Source of the DNA: Patescibacteria group bacterium
Lineage (GTDB): Bacteria; Patescibacteriota; Gracilibacteria; Absconditabacterales; Absconditicoccaceae
Assembly: GCA_022705745.1 (NCBI GenBank)
Contig: JAKJDW010000002.1
Coordinates: 23,457 to 87,456 of the forward strand
Length of the DNA: 64,000 bases
Direction of reading: 5' to 3'
Shown here: piece by piece, positions 1 to 11,194 of the stretch
Layout: the number at the start of each line of letters is the position of its first letter
Numbering within the stretch: the first letter of the stretch is position 1
The notes under the pieces: generated by a model
What the model was told of the DNA's origin: nothing
What the model saw: only the letters and a program-made list of their open reading frames with translations
Database searches by the model: none
Made by a program: the position numbers and the translations under genes

Positions 1-1292
1 CAAAATGAACACAGGATCGATATCCACAGGAATTTCAAATCCGTAAATACATTTTTGATTCTTGGAGAAAAGTTTGTCTGAAATTTTGATATCAAGAATA
101 CTTATGACCTTTGGTAGAAAATGCTGAAATTCGAAAAGCAAAATCTGGCGAAGATGTTTGATGATCTGAGCTTACGATGATTACAAATAGGGAATGAAAA
201 ATATCAGAACTTGCTCTTAGACCAGAAATGACACCTACAGTGACTCGTATGGTGGCTAAAAATTATGCACAATTGGCAAAACCTATTAGATATTTCAGTA
301 TAGCCAATTTTTATCGTAATGAAAGACCTCAGAGAGGTAGAAATAGAGAATTTCGACAATTAAATGTTGATATGTTTGGATCAGACAGTATTTATGCTGA
401 TGTTGAAATTCTTACTTTAGCTATATCTTTGATGTTGGAATTTAATCCACCAAAATGATCTTGGAAACTAAATATAAACAATCGTTTCATCATAGATTCA
501 ATACTATCAGAAATTTGATTATCTGGAGATATAAAACAAGAAACGGTTAGGTTAATGGATAAGCGAGAAAAGTTGCCACAAGAAGCAATAAGTGAAATAT
601 TATTGGAAAAATGATTAAACCAAAATCAAGTAAATATGTTAGTGGAATATATGAATTCAAGCACAATCCAAGACCTAATAAAAAAATTCCCATCCATTCA
701 AGACTCTAAATGAATTCAACAAACAAACTTTATTATTCAATCATTAAATAATTTATGATATTCTGAATATTTAGAGTTTAAACCAAGCCTAATAAGGTGA
801 TTTGACTATTATGATGGAGTTGTTTTTGAAATATTTGATACCCATCCAGATAACAAAAGAGCTTTGTTTGGAGGATGAAGATACAATTGATTATCAAAAA
901 TATTTATAAAAGACGATATTCCAGCTGTTTGATTTGCACCTGGAGATGAAACTACAAAATTATTTTTAGAATCTCGATGACTAATTGATTCTATTTTAAA
1001 TAAAACACAAATCGAAAAAATATATATCCCTGTGTTGGAGGACTCCTTGCAAGATGAGGTTTTCAAGCTAGTAATGAATTTTAGGAATTATTGAAAAAAT
1101 GTTATTACAGGATTAGAAACACAAAAGATGATCAAAGCTATTCAATATGCAGATAAGCAAGATTATAAATTTATTGTAATTTTTGGAGAGGAAGAAAAAG
1201 AAAAATGAATTTACAAAGTAAAAAATCTAAAAAGTTGAAAAGAAAAAGAGTTTAAATTAAACGAAGATTTTTCGGTTGAAGAGTTAAATTAG
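1..1292 (+). CDS. hisS: Histidyl-tRNA synthetase, 5' end outside window
   Basis: Class II synthetase charging tRNA-His in the cytoplasm. The frame is open from base 3 and begins in the family's N-terminal KGTQD motif, so only a few codons are missing. It runs through the KSGEDVGG segment, the LRPEMTPT motif, a motif-2 region with RNERPQRGR, GFDYY and the FGGGRYNGL glycine motif, and ends at TAG. Glycines in these motifs are encoded by TGA. Three CGA codons fall at aromatic sites of the family: base 18 (QD-x-YP), base 132 (EI-x-KAKSG) and base 354 (REF-x-QLNVD). Reading them as Trp restores typical HisRS sequence. galE follows 135 bases downstream on the same strand. Confidence 0.95.
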
Positions 1293-1427
1293 TAAAATTT
1301 CTTAATAAAAGATATATAAAAGATATTCAAAACACCTATTCTAAAGTAATTTAAGACTTAAGACTTGAAATTGGTCTCCAAGTAGTTATATTTTCCTCAC
1401 CTATTTTTTTATCTGTTAATTTTTGTT

Positions 1428-2492
1428 ATGGAAGAGCAGAGTAGATCGATACTCATTACTTGATGATTGGGATATATTTGATCTCATACATCTACGGTAT
1501 TTTTGGAAGAAGCTTATGATATTATTATCGTAGACAATCTATCTAATTCAGACATTTCTGTTTTAGACAAAATTCAGACAATCACATGAAAAAAACCTAA
1601 ATTTTATAATATAGATATTAGAAATTTAGAAGAACTTGAGAAAGTTTTCAAAAATCATCCAAATATAGATTGAGTAATACATTTTGCTGCCAAAAAAGCA
1701 GTAGGGGAGAGTTGTCAGGATCCATTTTTATACTATGATAACAATGTAATTTGAACAAACAATTTGCTAAAACTTATGCAAAAGTACGATAAAAAAAATA
1801 TTGTTTTCTCTAGTAGTGCTACCGTTTATGATTCCCCTAAATTATTACCTCCTTTTAGTGAAAATGACCGTGTAGGTACTTACAATCCTTATGGAACCAC
1901 AAAACTTATTATGGAATATATGTTAAAAGATTTAGCTACTTTCAAGTGATTTAATGTTGTAAATTTGAGATATTTCAATCCAATATGAGCGCATCATTCT
2001 TGATTAATATGAGAAGATCCTAAATGAATTCCAAGTAATTTAATCCCTTATATTCTAAAGGTAGCAAACTGAGAGATAGAATATGTACAAATATTTGGAG
2101 ATGATTACGATACTCCTGATGGTACAGGAGTTAGAGACTATATTCATGTAATGGATGTAGCAGAAGCTCATTTGAGCGCATTCAACCAAATTTTAAAATA
2201 TCATGAATATTTATTAGAAAATAAAATTGATCCAGATAAATGATATTTTGATGTATTCAACATTTGAACTGGTGATGGAAAATCTGTAAAAGAGATGATC
2301 GAATTAGTAGAAAAAGTTACTGAAAAAAAAATTCCTTACAAAATAGTTTCTAGAAGATCTGGAGACATAGATACATCTATTGCAAATGTTCAAAAAGCAA
2401 AACAGGTTTTGGGACGAGAGTATAGTAGATCCATGTATCAAGCGATAGAAGATGCTTGGAGATTTACACAAAAAGGTAATTCTAATTCTTAA
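1428..2492 (+). CDS. galE: UDP-glucose 4-epimerase (GalE)
   Basis: Extended short-chain dehydrogenase that interconverts UDP-glucose and UDP-galactose (or the N-acetyl forms), feeding surface glycan synthesis. It is 354 aa. The NAD-binding GGLGYIGSH motif is near residues 11-19, the Ser/Thr patch SSSAT near 128-132 and the catalytic YGTTK (Tyr155, Lys159) is intact; VRDYIHV and NIGTGDG are also present. Several of these glycines are TGA codons. The C-terminal LG-x-EYS site, where the family has a conserved GW, carries CGA at 2415, one of the best sites for CGA=Trp. The ATG at 1428 gives a normal-length N-terminus. The stop is TAA. The glycosyltransferase downstream may be its consumer. Confidence 0.95.
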
Positions 2493-2577
2493 CATATTAT
2501 AATAAATACAAAAAATATAGGCAATTTGAGTCTACATTTTTTAACTGGATTTTGTATTTTTAATTAGTATATTGACT

Positions 2578-2672
2578 TTATAAAGTTCATAAAGTTCTTG
2601 AGTACCCCTTAATAAGGGGGAACAGCTTATAAACTTGCAACTTTACAAACTTTTTAACTTTTCAAACCATAT
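2578..2672. repeat. Palindrome-forming AAGTT/AACTT repeat cluster 1
   Basis: Intergenic stretch between galE and the glycosyltransferase, built of short units such as TAAAGTTCA followed by complementary units such as ACTTTACAA. A CCCCTT/AAGGGG hairpin with a 3-base loop lies at about 2606-2620. The two arms can pair into one long imperfect hairpin. The same kind of cluster occurs near 3.8, 15.2, 28.4 and 57.2 kb. Confidence 0.6.
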
Positions 2673-2675
2673 CTC

Positions 2676-3770
2676 ATGTCTTTGTTACAATTTTTCATCA
2701 TTATAGTTGCAATTATATTCCTATTTTTTGGAATAGACTTGTACAAACGCAAAAGAATGAATATTCTACATTTCTTTGTATTTTTATTATGATCCTTAGC
2801 AATAATTGTTTTTGCAATAAACAACGAATTATTAAATAAATTTGGAACATTTTTTGGATTAGCAAGATGAGCAGACTTAATAGTATATGCTTCTTTAGTA
2901 GCATTGGCATATTTTTATGTTACATTATTTAATAAATATACTAAAGATAAGCACGAACTTACAAGATTGATTACACATCTTTCAATAGATAAAACATATG
3001 AATTGGAAAAAGAAAATATAAAAAATTTCAAAAATAAAACAGAAAAAGATGATTTTGTTTTTAATATTAGAGTCTATAATGAGTGAAAGGTGGTTGGCTC
3101 TGTAATTGACGAAATTATAGAAGCGTGATTCAAAAAAATGGTTTTTATAAATGATTGATCCAAGGATAACAGTTTAGAAATTTTAAATGAAAAAAAGAAA
3201 CAATATCCTGACTGTTTGTTTATTATTTTATCTCATACAATAAATAGAGGAGGGTGAGCAGCAAATCAAACTTGATATAAATTTATTCAAAAATATTCTG
3301 ATGAGCTCAAAATAAAACGATTTGTTTGATTTGATTCAGATGGTCAAATGGACATAAAAGACATGGAAACTTTTATTTCTGAAATTCAAAAGGATAGGTG
3401 AAAGTACGAAGCATATTTGGGTTCCAGATTTATACAATGATGAAAAGCAGAAAATATTCCATTTTTCAGAAAAATGATATTAGTTATTTCTAGGTTGGTG
3501 ACCATGATTTTTTATAATGCAAAAGTATCCGATCCCCATAATTGATATAGGGTAATACATATAGATTCTTTCAAAAAGATTAAAATTATGGCCGATGGGA
3601 TGCACTATGCCAATGAATTAAACGAACAGATCAAAAAACATAAAATTAAATACAAAGAAATACCCGTACATATTCGTTATACAGAACATAGCCTAAGAAA
3701 ATGACAAAAAAATTCTAATAGTATAAAGTTAGCTGTAGAAATGATTCATAAAAAAATATTTTTTAGATAG
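2676..3770 (+). CDS. Membrane-anchored GT2 glycosyltransferase with DUF2304-like N-terminus
   Basis: 364 aa ending at TAG. The N-terminal ~90 residues are hydrophobic with about three membrane segments and resemble DUF2304. The rest is a GT-A glycosyltransferase of the polyprenyl-phosphate sugar transferase type, with NDGSKDN, the DSDGQMD donor/metal motif (DxD type), an HNGYR segment and an LGSRF segment. Such enzymes move a sugar from a nucleotide to a lipid carrier or surface glycan at the inner face of the membrane; the exact substrate cannot be told. It lies downstream of galE, which could supply UDP-sugar. A CGA codon falls just before the FVGFDSDGQ segment. Confidence 0.85.
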
Positions 3771-3774
3771 GAAC

Positions 3775-3944
3775 TTAAGTTAAAAGGTTCGTAAAGTTTA
3801 TAAAGTTCATCAAGTTCATCAAGTTCATCAAGTTCATAAAGTATTAATAACTTTATAACTTGTAACTTTACAAACTTGTTACTTTACAAACCTGTCTGCC
3901 CGTAGTACTGCGGAGCAGGCTTTCAACTTTATAAATTCATTTTT
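3775..3944. repeat. Palindrome-forming AAGTT/AACTT repeat cluster 2
   Basis: Tandem 9-mers (AAGTTCATC three times near 3800-3830) are followed by complementary units (ACTTTATAACTTGTAACTTTAC). AAGTTCATAAAGT pairs with ACTTTATAACTT across an ATTAATA loop. A CCTGTCTGCCCG block at about 3891 recurs inverted in the cluster near 28.36 kb. The cluster separates the convergent glycosyltransferase and smpB genes, so a bidirectional terminator role is possible. Confidence 0.6.
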
Positions 3945-4400
3945 TTACCGCTTTTTCATTTCTCTATCCATATCTCTTTTGATATCTTTTTCCTTTAGTA
4001 TTTGCTTTTTTTCTATTTTTCTCATAAGTTTCCCAATACCAATTTCTAACTTAATTAGTCATTTATCGTTTATATAGATTTTTAAAGGAATTATTACATT
4101 TCATGCTTGGTCAGTTAATGCTGAGATTTTAGCTAATTCTCTTTTATTTATCAATAACTTTCTATCTCTTTTTGCTTGATATCCAGGTGCCAAAATTGGA
4201 GAAGTTTTTTTGTATAAAGGAATATCCATGTTTTTGATCCATAGTTCTTTATTTTGTATTCTTACTATCGCATCTTTGATATTTATCTGTCATATTTTCA
4301 CTGACTTTACTTCATGTCACAACAAAACTATTCCGACTTCATATTTTTTTTCGAAACTATAGTCATGATATGCTATTCTATTTTTTGAAATTATTTTCAT
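3945..4400 (-). CDS. smpB: SsrA-binding protein SmpB
   Basis: Partner of tmRNA in ribosome rescue (trans-translation). It is 151 aa, the usual length. The family signatures are in order: NRIAYHDY near the start, then the long core beginning YEVGIVLLGHEVKS with INIKDA, an IPLYKK segment, and a basic, lysine-rich C-terminal tail that in the family inserts into the decoding site. ATG at 4400 gives the expected start; the stop is TAA. The tmRNA gene is not in this window. The penultimate sense codon is CGG, so the last residue could be Trp instead of Arg if CGG is recoded. Confidence 0.93.
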
Positions 4401-4477
4401 TTTCACAAAAAAATTAAATTACAATAAATATATAATTATTCTAAATAATAATAACAGAGAAAATAAAAATTACAACA

Positions 4478-5934
4478 TTATTTCAATCAAATTCAGTCGT
4501 ATAAGGACTTTTCTCATTCAATTAAATCGTTTAATTCAAGTTCTAAAATTTCTTGAGTAATGACTTTTCAATTTAAGATATTGTTTTTCAAAACTCTATT
4601 TATTAATTTATCCAAAAATTTAACATTCCTATACTGTCTATCTAAACCATTCAATGAAATATTTCAGATATTATGTTTTATATTTAGTTTTTTTAATTTT
4701 TTTTGTAACATTTCCTCAAATAGTCTTTGATAGTTTTCTTCGATTCAATTAAACTGGAACACCCTATCAATTCATAATTTAAAATCACCATGATTGATTC
4801 CCAAACCGTTTCCAGCCAAAACAAGTATTACATCATAATTCTCGCTCTTAATATCATTTATTATCATTTTAACGGGTCACAATAATTCTCATTTTTCATA
4901 TTTTGATGACTGTATTATACGATCTAGATCGTCTACATAAAGTACACAAGAATCTTCAATAGAATCTATAGTATGTTTTATATTATCGACAAAACCTTTT
5001 AATTTTAACAAACATCATGATTTTCACTTTTTTGTCCCTATATCAAAAGTATAACTATTTCATTCTCAATCTTCAATTTTATAGATATTGACTTTTGCAA
5101 GTGTTCAATATTTTTTTTTTAAATTTGCCTTAATAACTTATTATACTGTTTAATTTGTTCGTTTTTTTCTTCTCTCTGTTGTCTAAGATAAGAGGTGATC
5201 AATCAAAAAATAACATACAGTCATTCTTCATCAAAGTAGTCATCATATTTTATTCTAAATATAGGGCGATTTAGTTCATTAGCAATCGCTTTAACTACTG
5301 AATGTTTCCCTGTATTTTTATCTCCCTTTAAAAAAATAACTTTATCCAAAAGGTCTTTTGGAAAATCTTCATTAAGATATGAATTTACAAACTCCCTAAG
5401 TCATTCTGGTTTTATTGTTAAATCATCGATAGTGATATCAGTAGAAACCTCTCTAAAATTAACTAATTGACTCATGTATAAATAAAATATTTTATCTTTT
5501 ATCTCTTGATTAATTTCATTTTCTATACCATCTATTTCTTTAGATATAGCATCTAATCTCTGAGATAATATCTTATGCTTGTCTCCATTAATCAGTATTT
5601 CATTTTCTTTTTGTTTAATCAAATCTTTTTTTTTCTGTAAATCTATTTTTAAATCAAGGTTTGTGTTTAATAATATTGTGCAAATTTCATTTTTAATTGA
5701 ATTTATTTCCACAGTTAGGCGATCATTTGCTACCTCGAGATTAAAAATTTGTTTTTTAATTCTATCAAAAATATCTTTATTTGTTTTGTTTAGGCTAGTT
5801 AAATAACTAATATTTTTACTAATTACATTCAAATTTTGTTTGATATTGTATATTTGTTGAGATTTTTCACTTGTACTAGTATTTATTTTGCCCCTTTCTC
5901 AACCATAATTTAAGTTAATTGAATTATTATTCAT
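4478..5934 (-). pseudogene. AAA+ ATPase with N-terminal coiled coil, frameshifted
   Basis: Two reverse-strand reading frames together make one ATPase. The first (5934 down to a TAA at 5119-5121, 271 aa) has a long coiled coil at about residues 30-150 and a Walker A-like GDKNTGKHS; His stands where Ser/Thr is usual. The second (about 5118 to 4478) carries the Walker B region with VLYVDDLDR and an LVLAGN sensor-like segment, and has no good start codon. The break sits at CAAATTT followed by ten A residues, and a one-base insertion there would rejoin the frames. This could be a real pseudogene, a homopolymer error or programmed slippage. AAA+ membership is fairly sure; function is unknown. Confidence 0.7.
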
Positions 5935-6323
5935 AAAAAAAATTAAAATCTAAAAGATTGGTCTTAAATATACATTTAAGACAAGAAATGTCAATATTAA
6001 TTTTCAATAAAGTTTTCAATAAAGTTGTTTTTTGTGGGAATTACTATTTTTGTCAGTATGGGAATTACTATTTTTGTCAGTATTTTTTAATTTTTTTAAA
6101 GTGTGAAAGTAATAAGTAGATAAACCAGTATATGGCTCATATTATAATGTACAAAAATCCTGTATTTATCAAAGCTGTTTGCCATGGTGCAGAACATCAA
6201 TTGCAATTGAGCATCGCTTGAATGTTTATAATTGTATTAATTGTTCATACAATTAAAATTGTTCCTAATCCAATAAAAAGTAACTTTTTGTTCATTTTTT
6301 TGAGAAATTATAAATGTCTCCTA
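5935..6323. other. Non-coding interval with short tandem repeats
   Basis: 389-base gap between the ATPase start and the MazG-like gene end. It holds TTTTCAATAAAG twice in tandem (about 6000-6024) and a perfect 24-base direct repeat (6036-6059 and 6060-6083). A frame beginning ATGGCTCAT at 6132 is open for about 100 codons but has no recognisable features. Otherwise nothing is seen. Confidence 0.6.
6036..6083. repeat. Perfect 24-bp tandem direct repeat
   Basis: The unit beginning GGGAATTACTATTTTT occurs twice head to tail with no mismatch, upstream of the ATPase gene. Confidence 0.9.
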
Positions 6324-6653
6324 TTAATTTTCTTTTTCAAATCTTTCTCTCAGTATTTCTATTTTTTGTTTGAGAATTTTATCCATATCTATATTGAGCA
6401 ATCTTGCCAATCTTACAGTAGTTAAAATCACATCAGCTAATTCATCTCCCAACTTTTCATCAGAAAATTTATCTACTTTGTCCAATCTTTGTCATCAAAA
6501 CTTTCAAGATATTTGTTCACTTAATTCTCATACTTCTTCACTTATTTTTAGAGTTTGAGCAAAAACTCTTTCTCTAATTGAGTAATTTAGAGCTGGATAT
6601 CTTCCTTTTGTTAAAGTTCGATCAATAAAATCTGATAGTTCTTTTACTTCCAT
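6324..6653 (-). CDS. MazG-like nucleotide pyrophosphohydrolase
   Basis: 109 aa. Proteins of this all-alpha NTP-PPase fold hydrolyse (d)NTPs to monophosphates and pyrophosphate, clearing aberrant nucleotides. The metal-binding pattern is visible: EEVGE in the middle helix and, about 30 residues later, DELADV (EExxE...ExxD). The length fits single-domain MazG-like or MTH1178-type proteins rather than the two-domain MazG. Start ATG at 6653, stop TAA. In-frame TGA codons encode glycines around the EEVGE helix, including the G of EEVGE. Substrate is not predictable. Alternative: a related dUTPase-like all-alpha enzyme. Confidence 0.8.
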
Positions 6654-6717
6654 TTTAAGATATTATTTCTTATAAAATTACCATTTACACTCCTTTTTAT
6701 ACTAAATACCAATTGTA

Positions 6718-7056
6718 TTAAATGTGCTTTCCCATTTCTTCATCGATTTTCTGGTTTAATTCTTCAACATCAATTCCAGTTAAATCTTCTACAACATAGT
6801 TTTCATACTCTTGTATGTCATTCCAAATATTATCCTCATATTCTTCAGTAAAGACATTTTTCCCATCCCAAATATCCTTTACTTTAGGATCATCACAACA
6901 TTTTAAGACTTGATGGATTACCTCATCAGAATCATGCGCATCTTTTTTATAAAAATCATTTACAATATCAGCCATAATTCAATAAATAAAGTTTCCTATT
7001 GCTAAACTCTTTAATAGTGCTTTGTAATTTTCTTCACTGAGTTTAATTTCTTTCAT
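6718..7056 (-). CDS. Hypothetical acidic protein, 112 aa
   Basis: Unrecognised small cytoplasmic protein rich in Asp and Glu, with a cluster of Cys-Cys-Asp-Asp near residue 57 and acidic helical segments after it. No signal peptide or membrane segment. One in-frame TGA links a short N-terminal part (MKEIKLSEEN) to the longer part. Start ATG at 7056; the stop is TAA. It lies between the MazG-like gene and a toxin-antitoxin pair on the same strand, which does not reveal a job. Confidence 0.6.
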
Positions 7057-7100
7057 GATTGCATATTAGAATTAAATATTTTTATAATTTATTTTTTCAC

Positions 7101-7343
7101 TTATAGTCATTTATAAATATTTCATCTGTTTCAAACTCTAATTACTTGTATTTTATTTCATAGTATAGAAAAAATAATTTTATATTTTCAATATCTACAT
7201 CTATACAAATTTTGTTTTCACTGTATTTTTTTTATATCAAGACTTACAGTTCTTCAATCTCTAATAAGACATGCTATTTTTAAAATTTCATCTCTTCAAG
7301 CCTTTGATCTTTTTTCCAGATCCTTTTTTCGTTGTTCAACCAT
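7101..7343 (-). CDS. RelE/ParE-superfamily toxin
   Basis: 80 aa. The C-terminal half has the RelE signature YRCRYGKYKIIFSI followed by IQVIRVGNRG and IYKGL, close to the usual 'YRlRvGdYRiif...VirVghRr.vY' pattern. RelE toxins cleave mRNA at the ribosomal A site. At least five glycines are TGA codons, so standard-code annotation would miss the gene. The ATG follows the antitoxin stop directly (TAAAATG), typical of a coupled antitoxin-toxin operon. A ParE-type gyrase toxin is the main alternative. The expected catalytic basic residues cannot be confirmed by eye. Confidence 0.8.
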
Positions 7344-7344
7344 T

Positions 7345-7575
7345 TTAATCTATAGATTTTAAATATTCTATAACATCATCAATAGGTGCTCATTTTTCTC
7401 AAAAATCGATTTCAAATTCTTCATCATCTATTAAGCGTAATTCCTTATTATTAACAAATTCTCTCAATTTTACATTAATAACAGAACTTAAACTAAGTCA
7501 GTTAAGCTTAGCTATTTTTTTTACAGCTTCTAAAACATTTGAATCAACTCTAACTGAAATTGTTTGTGTAGTCAT
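7345..7575 (-). CDS. RelB/DinJ-like antitoxin
   Basis: 76 aa protein directly upstream of the RelE-like toxin. The N-terminus (TTQTISVRVDSNVLEAV, then a helix and LSLSSVIN) matches the ribbon-helix-helix DNA-binding part of RelB/DinJ antitoxins. The acidic C-terminal half (DDEEFEIDF, IDDVIEYL) would wrap and neutralise the toxin. Such pairs repress their own promoter, expected in the 130 bases upstream of 7575. One base separates its TAA from the toxin ATG. Confidence 0.78.
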
Positions 7576-7708
7576 TTGTAATACAATTTATATATAAATA
7601 CATACATTGTAATAAATATTAAATCATTTTCAATAGATTTAAACTTACATTATTTCTTGATTCAAATGTCGTAGATACCAGTCTACAAGCGAATATTTAG
7701 CAAGTTGA

Positions 7709-9133
7709 TTATCCCATAAATCATTCTAATTCTTCAATTTTTACCCTTTTTTGTTGCATGCTATCTCTATCTCTAATAGTCACAGTTCAATCTTCTACAC
7801 TTTGTGGATCTACTGTAATACAGAAGGGAGTCCCTATTTCATCTTGTCTACGATATCTTTTCCCGATAGCGCCTCAATCATCATATTCACATTTAAATTT
7901 CTTACTTAAATCTTTGAATATCTTTTCTGCAATTTCTACTTGTTTTTCATCTTTTTTTACTAATGGCAAAACAGCAAACTTCACTGGAGCGAGCTGTTTT
8001 GGAAATCTGACAACTACACGACTTTCTCCATTTTCTAAATTTTCTTCATCATAAAATTCTAACATAGTTACCATTACTGATCTTCCCAGTCACCAAGAGG
8101 CCTCTACACATCGTGGGATATATCTTTTCCCAGTAAATGGATCAGAATATTGCATATCTTTTCCACTTGTATCTTGATGTTGTTTGAGATCAAAATCAGT
8201 TCTACTGTGTACTCCTTGAATTTCTCCAAATCATCGTGGATATCTATATTCTATATCTACTGCATCAGCAGCATAGTGAGCTAACTTTTCGTGATCTTTA
8301 AATCTTAAATTTTCAGGATTAATTTCAATCACTTTAGTTCGATATTCCAGAGAGTCTTTTTTTCGTTGTTCATAGGTTTCCATTGCTTTATTTTCATCAT
8401 TTTCTACAAAATATTCTATTTCCATTTGTTCAAACTCTCTCGTTCTATACAAAAACTGACCTGGAGTGATTTCATTTCTAAATGCTTTTCATGTCTGAGC
8501 TAATCAAAACGGTATTCTCATTCTAGTACTATCCAAAATAGACCTAAAATTTGTAAATAAAGACTGACAGGTTTCAGGTCTCATGTATACTTTAGAACTG
8601 TCGTTTGCTACTGGTCATAAATGAGTATCCAACATTAAATTGAAATTTCTACATTCTGTCCAATTGGCTGGTTTTCAAGTCTCAGGATTGTTTGTAATAT
8701 TTTTTACAATAAAATCTCTCATTCACTCATTTCCCCAAGATTCAGGAGATAAGTTAGTTACTCATAGTTTTTCAGCTAAATCTTCATCATTTACTCATTC
8801 TCTATTTTTTTCAAAAAAATCTTCAATAATTTTGTCTGCACGAAATCTTTGACCAGTATTTTTGTCATCTATCAAAGCATCAGCAAAAGAAGCTAAGTGT
8901 CAGCTTGCTTGCCAAGTAGTGGGATGAGCTATAATTGCTGTATCCATAAATACAATATCATCTCTTTCTTGCACAAAATGCTTGATCCATAGATCAGAAA
9001 TATTTTTTTTGAGTAGAGATCAGTAGGGACCAAAATCCCAAGCATTTGCAAGCCCTCAATAAATTTCAGAATTTGGATATACAAATCATTTTCTCTTCGC
9101 CCAAGAAACAATGGTTTCTAATGAAAATCACAT
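7709..9133 (-). CDS. glyQS: Glycyl-tRNA synthetase, alpha2 type
   Basis: Class II synthetase charging tRNA-Gly, including presumably the UCA-anticodon tRNA that reads UGA. 474 aa. Visible parts include [15 protein letters not shown] and NAWDFGPYG near the N-terminus, the RPETCQ and RFRADK segments, [14 protein letters not shown] and the C-terminal APVK segment of the anticodon-binding domain. The single-polypeptide form is used, not the two-subunit GlyQ+GlyS. CGA codons at 8234-8236 (YP-x-GFGE), 8339-8341 (EY-x-TKV) and 8111-8113 (P-x-CVEAS) are at sites where Trp or an aromatic is expected. Start ATG at 9133 ([10 protein letters not shown]) is the only in-frame ATG near the family start. Confidence 0.93.
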
Positions 9134-9359
9134 AAATTTTATATTAAATTATAAATAACTCTTATAAGTTACGTTTTTCTCATTAAAAAACAACCAGAAA
9201 TTTCCTTTGTTTTACAAAAACTTTAATTTCAGATTTTTTTACGAATTGATGTTTTTAGGGAATATATAAGTAATTCTGTTGACTTTAGTATTGATTTTTT
9301 TCATAAAATATTTATGTTCTTTACTATAAATTGTATGAAATTTTTCAAATTATAAATTA

Positions 9360-11150
9360 ATGAACAATAATAAAATTACCAAGACAAATTATAAGAGAGT
9401 TTTACAATTCGTACGAAAAACTTATCGTCAATTCCCTTGACTTGCTATAGGAGGATTGATTTTTAGATTACTGTGAACTCTTGTTTCCTTAGCCCCTCCT
9501 TTATTTTACAAAGAGATAATTGATATTCTTTCTTCTACAACAGGGATTCAGGGTGAACTTATGCTTAATGCACTCTGAGTTTTGTTAATTATTTTATGGA
9601 TTAAAGTTGGGGCTTTTATAGTTTTTAGAGGTTATGATTTTTTTGGTATTACTTTGGAGATGAATATTCAAGAATGGCTCAATAATGCTTTTCTCAAAAA
9701 GCTTCAATATCACTCTTATAAATTTTTTACGGAAAATATGAGTGGTTCACTCATCAGTAAATTTAGAAAATGAGTTTCAGCTGTTGAAAAATTAACAGAT
9801 ATTTTTGCTTGGCAGATTTTACCCTTTGTAACTAACATAGTTATCATCTTAATTGTTATAGGACAACAAAATATTTGGATCAGTCTTTGAGTTTTAGGAG
9901 TTGTCATTGTTTTTTCATTTGTGCAATATCAACTCTATACTTATATTCAACCCTATCAAGATAAAGCAAATGCTTTGGATAGTGAACAGGGAGGATTGCT
10001 GTCTGATTTGATTGTAAATAATTATACTATCAAGTTTTTTGCAACTGAGAAAAGGGAAGAAAAAATTTATGGAAGTCTTAACCATGAAGCAGCATCTGCT
10101 AGGAAAAGACAATATTATAAATCGATATGGATTTGGGGAACGGCATGATTTATGTCTATTTTTCTAGAAATTGGGATTATGTATTTTGCAATTCGTATGC
10201 GGGGAAATGGAATTATTTCGCTTGGTATGATAATTCTTTTGCAGGCTTATATCCTCAGAGTAATTGATTTTTTGCGAGGTATTGGGCCAACACTTCGTCA
10301 GACTTTTGTTGCTATGAGCGAGGCTTCTGAAATGCTTGAAATTATTGATACTCCTCACGAAATTCAAGACAATAGTTCTAAAAGGCTGAAAGTCACTAGT
10401 GGAGCAATTTCATTTCAGGGTGTCGACTTCTCTTATGGGAAAGAAGTTATTTTCAAAAATCTCAATTTAGATATTAAACCATGACAAAAAGTTGCAATTG
10501 TGGGGGAGTCAGGAAGCTGAAAATCGACGCTAACTAAACTTCTTTTCAGATTTTATGATATTCAATGATGAGAGATTCTTATTGATAATCAAAATATTGC
10601 TGAAGTAAGTCAAGAATCATTAAGGTCTTCGCTTGCAATGGTTCCTCAAGATCCGATTCTTTTTCATAGAAGCATTAAAGAAAATATCGCCTATGCTAAT
10701 CCTCAAGCCACCGATGAACAAATTATTGCTGCTGCGAAAATGGCAAGATGTGACCACTTTATTCAGCATTTTCCTGACGGTTATGATACTTTAGTTTGAG
10801 AAAGATGAGTAAAACTTTCAGGTGGAGAGAGACAGAGAATCGCAATTGCTAGAGCCATACTTGGAAATAAAGATATTATCGTGATGGATGAGGCAACATC
10901 TTCACTAGATAGCGAATCTGAAGCTTTAATTCAGGAAGCAATGGAAGAAGTTATGAGAAATAAAACTACGATTGTGATTGCTCATAGACTTTCTACTGTG
11001 ATGAAAATGGATGAAATTATTGTAATGGATAAGGGACAGATAGTTGAAAAATGAAGTCACAAACACCTTTTATCACAAAATGGAATATACAAAAAATTAT
11101 GGAACATTCAATCGTGATGATTTTTAGGTAATATTTTACATAAAATTTAA
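9360..11150 (+). CDS. ABC transporter, fused permease and ATPase
   Basis: 596 aa half-transporter (exporter type) with an N-terminal six-helix membrane domain (about residues 30-320) and a C-terminal nucleotide-binding domain. Visible are Walker A GESGSGKS, the Q-loop VPQDP, the signature LSGGERQR, Walker [14 protein letters not shown] and the H-loop IAHRLST. It should homodimerise and export a lipid, drug or peptide; substrate unknown. The signature-motif SGGERQ arginine is AGA, whereas CGA at 9414 and 10275 and CGG at 10200 lie at sites with Trp in related exporters. Divergent from glyQS with a 226-base shared upstream region. Confidence 0.92.
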
Positions 11151-11194
11151 AAAAAAATTGGTTTTTGAAAAAAAGTTGTTAATTAATAATGAAA

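Noticed and set aside
5119..5130. Canonical programmed -1 frameshift heptamer at the ATPase break
   Set aside because: A AAT TTA is present, but its phase relative to the upstream frame does not match the X XXY YYZ arrangement, so no clear recoding signal can be claimed.
6132..6425. Possible small gene starting ATGGCTCAT
   Set aside because: No recognisable motif, overlaps the MazG-like gene end on the other strand, and runs into its antisense; more likely a chance frame.
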